Shown piece by piece: positions 57,801-64,000 of a stretch of DNA of 64,000 nt. The stretch comes from Kistimonas sp. bin40 (GTDB lineage Bacteria; Pseudomonadota; Gammaproteobacteria; Pseudomonadales; Endozoicomonadaceae): positions 1-64,000 of the forward strand of contig MPMQ01000004.1 of the NCBI GenBank assembly GCA_002238585.1, given 5' to 3'. Position numbers and translations under genes: made by a program. The notes under the pieces are model-generated. The model saw only the letters and a program-made list of their open reading frames with translations, did not search any database and was not told the origin of the DNA. Within the stretch, counting starts at the first letter, position 1; each line of letters begins with the position of its first letter.

Positions 57801-58108
57801 AACTGCTGAGCGATACCTGTAGCAGCCCAGTCGTCAAAAACTGCAATTTTACCGTTTCTGATAGTGGCAAAGGCATAATTGACATGCGTCATCTTGCCTA
57901 TGGCCATATCAGCAGGGTTGTACATCTTGTGTCCGGAATAAACCCCCCACTCCGGGTAATAGCCAACAATTTTTTTCATGGAGGCAACCGCCTCCTTGTC
58001 CGGCGAAGGCGACGCTATAGAGGCCAGCGCGCTGACTGCCCCCATAGAGCTACACGCCAACAGGCCAGACAAAGCAAATCCTGTAAAGAAACTTATTTTT
58101 TTTGCCAT
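54854..58108 (-). CDS. Bimodular GH18-GH19 chitinase with two chitin-binding domains
   Basis: A 1084-residue secreted enzyme. ATG at 58108 ([10 protein letters not shown]) has AAGGA nine bases upstream. Order: signal peptide (1-30; LLAC could be a weak lipobox); GH18 barrel (about 45-450) with DGVDVDWEF holding the catalytic Glu; CBM5/12-type module (~490-535, [10 protein letters not shown]...YQAKWW); a Pro-Val-Ala-Asp linker (~539-609) coded by 18-bp repeats; a second CBM5/12 (~618-660); and a C-terminal GH19 domain (~745-1070) with HFTQETGG near 823 and [16 protein letters not shown]. The catalytic residues of both domains are present. GH18 retains and GH19 inverts the anomeric centre, so one chain carries two mechanisms. 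Chitin from crustaceans or host structures is the likely substrate. Confidence 0.93.
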   Translation of the reverse strand: MAKKISFFTGFALSGLLACSSMGAVSALASIASPSPDKEAVASMKKIVGYYPEWGVYSGHKMYNPADMAIGKMTHVNYAFATIRNGKIAVFDDWAATGIAQQFGEAYDSAYKGALGQFKKLESQYPETSFMISLGGWSQSANFRDVAATQAAREKFASSVVDFVREWHFDGVDVDWEFPGLRRQGDTVDNPNDQGTPRGDDSEGQTFTLLLRELRRALDVAGAEDKTYYQLTAAVSANKNLIDKTDPVDYAQYLDFVNVMTYDLHGAWENVTNHQTALYSRPDAPVAALSIDDSINHFRQKGVPASKLVVGAAFYSRGWKGVRAEEKINALPGLFAGASGGADGIWDGGRAGGVNPYWHVKELEASPDFVKYYDDVAQAPYLYSASRGEMYTYDDTRSVGQKVAYVNQNRLGGIIFWEVTADAPLKGTELLDVVYDGFYKGRVPPAALPPQPASPEDQPGDNAIQPVVDDVMPEDGDAGGTASSVGVALWDRAAVYTGGELVNYNGVVYQAKWWTQGNVPGTEQWGPWDEQQPAAPGEAVTDPVAPADPVAPADPVVPADPVVPADSVAPADPVAPADPVAPADPVAPVNPVAPADPVAPVNPVAPANPVAQIGQAAWDADAIYTGGELVSFQGRVYQAKWWTRNNVPGTEQWGPWEDLGASADVGTVVDPSDAPRESADPEVGVLPVADSDPADSVVAGADANAGESSVAYRISQADLDAAEAALTEGQLLRLVRQSVATLDNAEVNRIEPLRAGNPDNVRRVEALVDAAAWEFLFPRRSPEYTYTNFLRAVGKFPAFCGSYTDGRDSDAICRKALATMFAHFTQETGGHTAHWDEPEWRQGLVHVRELGWAENARNGYNGECNPSVWQGEAWPCGTFSDGTFKSYFGRGAKQLSYNYNYGPFSLAMTGDVRTLLDNPEQVADTWYNLASAVFFFVYPQPPKPSMLHIVDGTWQPNAHDRDSGLVPGFGVTTQVINGGVECGGSVEVAQSQNRISYYRSFAAHLGVPVPEQEVLGCKNMLQFANEGAGALAIYWEQDWGFDPSKPEGQTFACQLVGYQTAFSALNTGDYGRCVQQHFDVDLSL
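56275..56490. repeat. 18-bp repeats coding the chitinase linker
   Basis: About a dozen 18-bp units (GGATCAGCTGGTGCAACC and variants) code for PVAPAD-like hexapeptides. Some units differ in phase (GGATTAACTGGCGCAACC, giving PVAPVN). Copy change keeps the frame and alters the distance between the two halves of the enzyme. Confidence 0.95.
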
Positions 58109-59683
58109 ACACATCCGTCCTTGGAACAACAACCACCTACAGAGCAGGCCTTAAAGAGGCATTTGTCCATTACCTTGCGCATAAACCAAGGTTTCAGCTA
58201 CCTGCCTTGCTACCAGCACTGCTACCTACTGCATTTTTCTCGAAAAACACACTCACACACGGGCCCGGGAACACAAGCGTCACACTAGTTGGGCCAGCTC
58301 CACGTAACAACAAAAGGGAGCCCGAACGGCACATACAACCAGAAGTCTCGTGAACCCGAGCCCGAATCCGAACAACTGAGGGAAGCACAGATCAAGGATA
58401 GCCATGGACACTGCAAAAAAACCGTCAAAATACAATCGCATCACAGCACAAAACCAGACGCACCCGCAGCACCCATACAGATTCAGTCATTCAACAGCAT
58501 GCGTCTGTTTGCAACCAGTCCAGACAAGGCTTGATGTCTGTACGAAATCACGGTTAAAGCAACGAAAAACTACTCGAACCACCCTCCCAAACGGGTGCCG
58601 CTTGTACTACAACATGCGCCCGGTGGCGGTGTGTTTCTGCTGCAAGCGTGATTGAGTGAACATGCCTACACTGGATAAAAAACTTACCTGCTCTCACAGA
58701 TGTTCGTTGGGAACAGCAGGGATCAGAATGCACTGCAAAAATTCTCGCAGCCGGCATTAATGCCATTTCAGATGAAGACTGGCAACATTGTCATCCTTAT
58801 ATTGAGAGAAGAAACTCTTCAAACATTAAATTCGATGTGATCTTGCGCAAGAAAAAAACCGCACCTAAAGACGATCAACTTGTATTTCTGCAAATTAACG
58901 ATCGAGAAGAAACAAAATGAAAAAAACTCAGGCCACCAACCTCAACCGAAATGTCCTGACGCCGGAACAACCGCTGCATGCAAAACGATAGACCTTCTTC
59001 ATTGATCAAATTCTGGACAACCACACCAAAACCATCCGAAACCAACCAAAGGGTTGCACGCACCTTACAACAAAAAATAGCGTCTTGGGAGACAGCCAGC
59101 TCAAAGGCCTGAACAGAAATACACAAAGATGCGGATTCAATACAAGCACAGCGGAGCGGCCGTTGCGTTTTTCTATAGATGAACTCGCGCTGCCTGATGC
59201 CGCAGCGTATCCGCAAGATCACAGCTTGTAGCAGGTTTCGCGGAGAGCTCAGAATGCATGATAGACGGCCAATTTTCTGACGCCTGGCAAGCAGCAACTC
59301 TGTTACCGATTCAGGTGACGCAGTAACACACATCCTTGAATTTCTCCGGCGCGACTCCCAAAGCAGGCGCGCGAATATTAAGCTGCATTGGCCAGAACTC
59401 GTCCGGCACCCACTGTCGCGCTCCCAGCGGGAAGAGGATCGACGGCTCTGAAAACACAAGATGGAATCCAGATCGCACCATCCGGGAAACTCTAAAGCAT
59501 GAAAGGTATGCATCTGACGACAGACACTCCCTGACGACCTGTCCACCAGCTGCAATCGCTTGCATGCAAAACAGACGGCTTTTTCCTCCTTCTTTTTTTT
59601 CTTTCGCTATACTGGGCGTGCTCTCAGCAAGATCAAGAAGTCATTGGGGGCTGTGCGGCGAATGTTTTTTGAGGAGATTTCCG
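58109..59683. other. 1.6-kb gene-poor, relatively AT-rich stretch
   Basis: Between the chitinase start and the IHF-like gene. It contains the chitinase promoter region and the start-less ORF remnant at 58660-58920. A 226-codon reverse-strand frame at 58875-59555 is Cys/Ser/Arg-rich and looks like an artefact. Base composition from 58560 to 59100 is more AT-rich than the surrounding core genes. Confidence 0.45.
58660..58920 (+). pseudogene. Start-less ORF remnant, unknown family
   Basis: After an in-frame TGA at 58657, 86 sense codons run to a stop at 58918. The reading looks like real protein: WEQQGSECTAKILAAGINAI, DEDWQHCHPYIERRNSS, then FDVILRKKK and DDQLVFLQINDREETK. No ATG, GTG or TTG start is suitably placed, so it seems to be the 3' end of a truncated gene. 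AT-rich composition suggests foreign origin. No family recognised. Confidence 0.4.
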
Positions 59684-60001
59684 TTGAAATCCTTGACAAG
59701 AGCAGACATAGTAGCGGCCTTAGCTGACGACCTGCGTCAATCCGGATTCAACAAAGAGGAGGCTGCTTCTTTGTTGGAATGTTTTTTGGACGAGCTTCGC
59801 TGTTCGCTGGAACGCAATGAACCCGTGAAGCTGTCGCGATTTGGCCGCTTTGGCCTGAGGGACAAGGAGAAACGACCGGGCAGAAACCCTGTTACAGGGC
59901 ACCCGGCACCCGTTGCTCCCAGGCGGGTTGTGACATTCAAAGCTTGCTGTGATCTCAAAGAGAAGGTTGTGAGCAATGTGCATAGCAGCTCCTCCAGCTG
60001 A
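59684..60001 (+). CDS. IHF-alpha/HU-family DNA-binding protein
   Basis: A 105-residue protein from TTG at 59684 with GAGGAG eight bases upstream. It matches IHF-alpha along its whole length: LTRADIVAALADDL, VKLSRFGRFGLRDKEKRPGRNPVTG and RRVVTFKACCDLKEKV. The Pro of the DNA-intercalating arm (GRNP) is kept. It differs from housekeeping IhfA by two Cys, the KACCDL segment where IhfA has RPGQKL, and a Ser-rich tail (SSSSS). pheT-ihfA context is absent, so this is probably an extra, mobile-region IHF-like protein beside an IS relic rather than the main ihfA. It bends DNA or organises the nucleoid. Confidence 0.85.
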   Translation: MKSLTRADIVAALADDLRQSGFNKEEAASLLECFLDELRCSLERNEPVKLSRFGRFGLRDKEKRPGRNPVTGHPAPVAPRRVVTFKACCDLKEKVVSNVHSSSSS

Positions 60002-60090
60002 AACGCTCAGATGAAGGCAGAAAGGGCCTGCTGCCAGGAAGGGGCTGAGGGCCGCTGCGTGGAAAAGACACCCGCCTCTGCCTCCGACAC

Positions 60091-60116
60091 GCAAGCTTGT
60101 CGATCGACAAGCTTGC
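60091..60116. repeat. 26-bp perfect palindrome
   Basis: GCAAGCTTGTCGA is followed directly by its reverse complement TCGACAAGCTTGC, 90 bp after the IHF-like gene. There is no loop and no T-run, so it is an unlikely terminator. It might be a binding or recombination site. Confidence 0.85.
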
Positions 60117-60184
60117 AGGATACAGGAAGAGAACTGCTTCCTGATACTCAGTGGTTGCGGCCTTTGTTCGGCTTCGGGCTTGGC

Positions 60185-61590
60185 TGCCCCTGCAAATAGG
60201 TCATCCGGCCAGGACACACCGGGCTGGTCGAGGCAATCAGCTTGGCCGGCTTGATGTCATTCTTCCTCAAGCGCGGGACCGCCTGGTCTTTCTGAGCCCA
60301 AACAGGGCCTTGACGATGCGCAACGGGGCCGACTGTGGCGCAGACGCCGCCCTTCACGATGCGTTGCTCTTGCCGGACTATCCGTTTTTGCCGGGGACAG
60401 GCTTCCACTTGCTCACCTTGTCCGCCCTTTACACAAGCGCACTGCTGCATCCTGGCTGGAATTCGGTCTACCATCAGTGAAAGCTGTCTTTTCCGGCATG
60501 TCACGGCCGTCTAGCGTCCGGATGAGCAGCGATGGATACGCGTTATGCTGTTCGGTGCCCTTCACTATATTTTGTTGTTCTATCTGGCAGCCCGCCTCCT
60601 GTGTCATAAGGCCTGTCGCCACGAGCGAACAAGTCGGCCGCGCACACGCAATACCACCAAGTTCTGATCCTTTTTCAACGTTCTGGCAGCCGACATCGGC
60701 CACAACAGCCTCTTCTCCATGCAGCAACTCTCCCGGCCCGGTCGAGTTCAAGCGTATTGACTGACGTTGTCGAAAGACTGTGCATCACCCCCGACTGCTG
60801 ACATCTACGTCAATGTGAGCCTTCATCCCGAAGTGCCACTGGTTGCCTTTTTTGCTCTGGTGCATATCCGGATCACCCTGACCATTTTGATTCTTTGTAA
60901 AGGACGGGGCAGCAACAATGGTGGCATCGACCACCGTCCCTTCTCTGAGCATCAGGCCTCTGGCCTCCAGGTGACCGTTTATGCTGGCGAAAATGCGCTC
61001 CGTCAGCTGATGTTTTTCCAGCAGGCGTCGGAACTTGATCAGGGTCATCGCATCGGGAACCGCTTCCCGGCTCAGGTCGACACCGACAAAGGTGCGAATG
61101 GCATAGCTGTCATAGATCGCATTTTCAGTGGCTTCATCGGAAAGGGCAAAGCACTGTTGGGCGATACACATCCGCAGCATCGGCTCTGTTCACAACAAGT
61201 GTGGGTTGAGTCAATAGGACGCTTCCTGAACCAACAAACTTTCTTCCAGAACATATGTGTCTTTGAATATGGCCTCCAACCCAGATAGCGAGACAAATAT
61301 GTTGTGGCAGCGGCTCCACATATGCGACAGAAGCCAGAAAACGGGGCGTGGTTAATATCACCAATATGTATTGTGAACAGAGCCCGCAGCATCCATTCCA
61401 GACCGAGCTGAGGACGGCCTCGACCGCGTCTGGAACAGAACGGCTCGATCTCTGTCAGCAGGGCCCACCAAGGCACGACTATTTCAAGCTCACCCCAAAA
61501 CCTGGCGCGTGCGTGACCTTTTCTTGCTTGCGCATTCCCAGTCTGAAAAGCCGCACTGCATCTTTAACCTTCCGATCACTAACTTGTATT
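60185..61590 (-). pseudogene. IS5-family transposase relic
   Basis: A decayed transposase in several frames. In order: IVVPWWALLTEIEPF and GRGRPQLGLEWMLR near 61395-61480; then, after the inserted MITE, QQCFALSDEATENAIYDSYA, TFVGVDLSREAVPDAMTLIKFRRLLEKHQL, EGTVVDATIVAAPS and HQSKKGNQWHFGMKAHI (60785-61165); then ELLHGEEAVVADVG near 60700; and finally LRKNDIKPAKLIAS near 60230. The catalytic Asp of the VDATI motif is kept, but multiple frameshifts and the insertion make it inactive. Terminal repeats of the original IS were not identified. Confidence 0.85.
61173..61393. mobile_element. 203-bp MITE with 14-bp terminal repeats and 9-bp target duplication
   Basis: The element spans 61182-61384. 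Its ends are GGCTCTGTTCACAA (61182-61195) and the exact reverse complement TTGTGAACAGAGCC (61371-61384). It is flanked by perfect 9-bp direct repeats CGCAGCATC at 61173-61181 and 61385-61393. Removing it with one repeat restores a continuous IS5 transposase reading across WMLR-MCIAQQCFALSDE. It has no transposase of its own. A 9-bp duplication and GGCTxTGTT ends resemble the IS903 group of IS5. Confidence 0.92.
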
Positions 61591-61599
61591 TGATGAATT

Positions 61600-61840
61600 T
61601 CTGCAGAACGCCGCTGACGACCATAGACACTCTTTCAACGACTAACTCAGTGTTTTCTTTGGAGAGCTGTCGACATATTTGACAAACTCACTGCCGAAAA
61701 AGCCAAGTTTCTGGTCCATGGATCAGCCTCACACCTGTCATGACGAGGGAAGACGAGAAAGACAGGGAAATATACTCTACTGACAGAAGACTTGTTCACA
61801 CTTTATCGAAGGCACAAAGGTGTTTATTACTTTGTAGGAC
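61600..61840. other. ~240-bp spacer before the tRNA
   Basis: No gene recognised. On the reverse strand a 25-codon frame starting near 61721 (MDQKLGFFGSEF) runs into the transposase relic but is not of the family. Confidence 0.35.
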
Positions 61841-61869
61841 TTGTGCAACCCGTCGATATTAGGTAGCAT
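61841..61869 (+). promoter_or_regulatory. Candidate promoter of tRNA-Pro
   Basis: TTGTGC (61841-61846) and TAGCAT (61864-61869) are 17 bp apart, ending 28 bp before the tRNA. Matches to consensus are modest. Confidence 0.35.
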
Positions 61870-61897
61870 TGTCCGGCCTTTCTGGAGAAGGCAGGTT

Positions 61898-61974
61898 CGG
61901 AGCGTAGCGCAGCTTGGTAGCGCACCACAATGGGGTTGTGGGGGTCGGAGGTTCAAATCCTCTCGCTCCGACCA
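61898..61974 (+). tRNA. proL: tRNA-Pro(GGG)
   Basis: A 77-nt cloverleaf with encoded CCA. Acceptor stem CGGAGCG pairs with CGCTCCG; the D-arm is TAGCGCAGCTTGGTAGCGCA; the anticodon stem CCACA/TGTGG encloses loop ATGGGGT with anticodon GGG; the T-arm holds GGTTCAAATCC. The C1-G72 opening pair is typical of bacterial tRNA-Pro. It reads CCC and CCU codons. Confidence 0.95.
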
Positions 61975-62692
61975 GTTTTACCTTGGCACCAGAGAAGCTT
62001 TTTCTAGCCACTCCAGACTCATTCCTCAAAAGTTATCGAAGGCCGCTTGGCAGAGCCTGATGCCTTGGCTTATCGGACTTCTTTTCCAGGTTTCGCCGCC
62101 CCGGCACAAACGTTTCGCACCGCGCCGGAGCATACCACCCCGTTCACTTTGCAGCTTGGCACCCCGGCAGTACTTTTTCTCTCACTCCAAGTCTCTCACT
62201 CCAAGTCCCTCACACCTGGGACATCCGACGGCGGATCAACATCGCCCGAACCTGTGTTTCACATTATGAACGCCCTCTTGCGCACCACCATCTGGAGCAA
62301 TCCAGTTTTTCCACATACAGGCCATGGTCTTCAAGCTGAACCTGAGTGCTCAGAAAAGGTGGCGCAGGACAAGGGCCCCAAACTGTTGACCAATGTCGCA
62401 CAAGGCATCAATTGTAAAGACGGTGCTCGAGTAATGCGTGATGCTGACAAGGAGCTCGCCGCCCCATACGCTCAACCACCAGATTTGATGGCATCTCATT
62501 TTTTATAGCCTCCCTGTTCTTGCACACTTTGCTTACCGAAATACGCCATTCTTTATACATTTCTACCCGCTCCCCCCGTGTCAGGATGATTTGTGCCTCT
62601 TGTCACTACGAACTGCCTCGTTACAAGAGCCTGGATGAACAAGGTTCCGGCGGCTTTTCCAGTGCCGCAAATCTGGGTAGTATCCTTCTCCC
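61975..62692. other. ~720-bp gene-poor stretch between tRNA-Pro and hrpA
   Basis: A 153-codon forward frame from TTG 62047 shows no family and no ribosome-binding site. A short direct repeat TCTCACTCCAAGTC occurs twice at about 62181-62212. No copy of the tRNA 3' end, as an integrated element would leave, was seen. Confidence 0.4.
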
Positions 62693-64000
62693 ATGAAAGA
62701 CACTCAGCCCAATAAAGCCTGCCCCGACCGCCCTGACGAACCGACGGCCCCCATTGAGGGAGCCATGCTCCACGACCGCTACTGGCTACAAACACAGCAG
62801 CGGCGCTGGAACCGGTTGAGCTCCGCACATAAAAAAGAATTCAAACGTCGTCTTGAAAAATCACTGGCACTGGTAGAAGAGCGTCGCCAACACCCCCTGT
62901 CGCTAGATTGGGATCCCGCTCTCCCTGTTGTTCAGAAGAAGGAAGAAATCGCCCGTCTCATCAACCAGAATCAGGTGGTTGTGATCGCAGGAGAAACCGG
63001 CTCCGGCAAGACAACACAGCTTCCCAGGATCTGCCTGGAGTTGGGACTCGGCACTCAGGGCACTATAGGACACACCCAGCCCCGGCGGCTGGCCGCCCGT
63101 TCAGTGGCCGCCCGGCTGGCGGATGAGCTGGGCACCGAGCCCGGCGCTCTGGTGGGCTACAAGGTGCGCTTTACCGACCGCGTCCAGCCACTGACCCGCG
63201 TCAAGCTGATGACCGACGGCATATTGCTGGCCGAAATGCAGCAGGACCCTCTGCTCATGGCCTACGATGTCATCATCATTGATGAAGCTCACGAGCGCAG
63301 TCTGAACATCGATATCCTGCTGGGTTACCTCAAACTTTTGCTGCCACGCCGCCCTGACCTCAAGGTGATTGTCACTTCGGCTACCATAGATCCCGACCGC
63401 TTTGCTGCGCACTTCGACGGTGCACCGGTGCTCAAAGTCTCCGGCCGCACCTTTCCTGTCGAAGTGCTCTACCGTCCGATAGCCAACGCCTGCGACCGAG
63501 CCTCACCAGCTGATAACAGCCCTCAACTGGAGGCCATACTCCAGGCACTGTGTGAAATAGAAGCCAGAGAGCGTGCCGGCAAAGGACAACGACTGGGAGA
63601 TGTCCTTGTTTTCCTTTCGGGTGAAAGGGAAATCAGAGAAACAGCCCGCTTTCTGAATGATCGAATACCCAGGCATCGTTTGTCTGACGCAGACATCATC
63701 CCCCTGTTCGCCCGCCTGTCCTCTGCCGACCAGCACCGTATTTTTCAACCGCATACAGGGCGCCGCATCATACTGGCAACCAATGTCGCAGAGACATCAC
63801 TGACCGTCCCCGGCATTTTTTCTGTCATAGATAGCGGCCGGGCCCGCATCAGCCGCTACAGCGTGCGCAGCAAAGTGCAGCGGCTTCCGGTGGAAGCTGT
63901 ATCCCAGGCTTCGGCTGACCAGCGCAAGGGACGCTGTGGGCGTATAGGCCCCGGGCTGTGCATCCGCCTGTACGATGAAGCCGATTTTCTGAGCCGTCCG
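62693..64000 (+). CDS. hrpA: ATP-dependent RNA helicase HrpA, 5' part
   Basis: 436 codons are in the window and the frame runs off the right edge; the full family length is about 1300. Motif I GETGSGKTTQLP, motif II DEAH (IIIDEAHERS), motif III TSATID, motif V TNVAETSLTVPG and motif VI QRKGRCGRIGPG are present. A DEAH-box helicase involved in RNA processing and rescue of stalled ribosomes in E. coli. An N-terminal region of about 90 residues precedes the helicase core. The start ATG at 62693 is the first in frame. Confidence 0.95.
   Translation, partial: MKDTQPNKACPDRPDEPTAPIEGAMLHDRYWLQTQQRRWNRLSSAHKKEFKRRLEKSLALVEERRQHPLSLDWDPALPVVQKKEEIARLINQNQVVVIAGETGSGKTTQLPRICLELGLGTQGTIGHTQPRRLAARSVAARLADELGTEPGALVGYKVRFTDRVQPLTRVKLMTDGILLAEMQQDPLLMAYDVIIIDEAHERSLNIDILLGYLKLLLPRRPDLKVIVTSATIDPDRFAAHFDGAPVLKVSGRTFPVEVLYRPIANACDRASPADNSPQLEAILQALCEIEARERAGKGQRLGDVLVFLSGEREIRETARFLNDRIPRHRLSDADIIPLFARLSSADQHRIFQPHTGRRIILATNVAETSLTVPGIFSVIDSGRARISRYSVRSKVQRLPVEAVSQASADQRKGRCGRIGPGLCIRLYDEADFLSRP

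Noticed and set aside
58875..59555. 226-codon reverse frame between chitinase and IHF-like gene
   Set aside because: Cys/Ser/Arg-rich with no ribosome-binding site, and overlapping the end of a more protein-like forward remnant.
61898..62692. tRNA-Pro as an integration site of a genomic island
   Set aside because: No integrase gene and no second copy of the tRNA 3' end was seen downstream within the window.

Overview
The window is a GC-rich bacterial chromosome segment of gammaproteobacterial type. Support for this: prfA-prmC follows hemA on the reverse strand, lolB and prs lie divergently from hemA, ftsY-ftsE-ftsX-rpoH are clustered, trpG-trpD-trpC are in the Pseudomonas-like order, hslV-hslU form a heat-shock pair, and a ccoI-ccoS-CcoH-like set serves cbb3 oxidase assembly. 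On top of this core lie eukaryote-like genes (a Hanks-type kinase, two C2H2 zinc-finger proteins), a very large chitinase, a 1450-residue secreted orphan, many short tandem repeats and decayed insertion sequences. This combination suggests an animal-associated marine gammaproteobacterium, perhaps an Endozoicomonas-like relative. That placement is inference, not a measured phylogeny.

Layout. 1-509: 13-bp minisatellite and no clear gene. 510-3250: NAD salvage (pncB, pncA) divergent from a Nudix-related NrtR-type regulator. 3843-8567 (reverse strand): membrane-anchored cold-shock-domain protein, parE, murJ. 8732-13998: protein kinase, ccoI-ccoS-CcoH-like, fdxA. 14253-19130: proline catabolism (putA, putP). 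19131-24363: an accessory island with two zinc-finger genes, hpf, 7-bp and 8-bp microsatellites and a ~98-bp degenerate repeat array. 24364-28385: rpoH, ftsX, ftsE, ftsY. 28555-33841: an orphan membrane gene (C) followed by a tandemly duplicated two-gene module (A/B), with a chimeric junction near 30446 and one decayed copy. 33996-37291: prmC, prfA, hemA. 37561-40601: lolB, prs, corA. 41122-45474: large two-repeat secreted orphan. 45613-51660: trpGDC, hslVU, tsaD, folB. 51746-58108: rsmD, asnS and a bimodular GH18-GH19 chitinase. 58109-62692: a gene-poor stretch with an IHF-alpha-like gene, an IS5-family relic split by a 203-bp MITE, and tRNA-Pro(GGG). 62693-64000: 5' part of hrpA.

How parts fit. 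RpoH would be expected to act on the near-perfect sigma-32 promoter at 48133-48160 in front of hslVU. NrtR probably controls the divergent pncA-pncB. PutP imports proline for PutA. The chitinase, kinase, zinc-finger proteins, the A/B/C module and the secreted orphan are the best candidates for host interaction and for undescribed biology.
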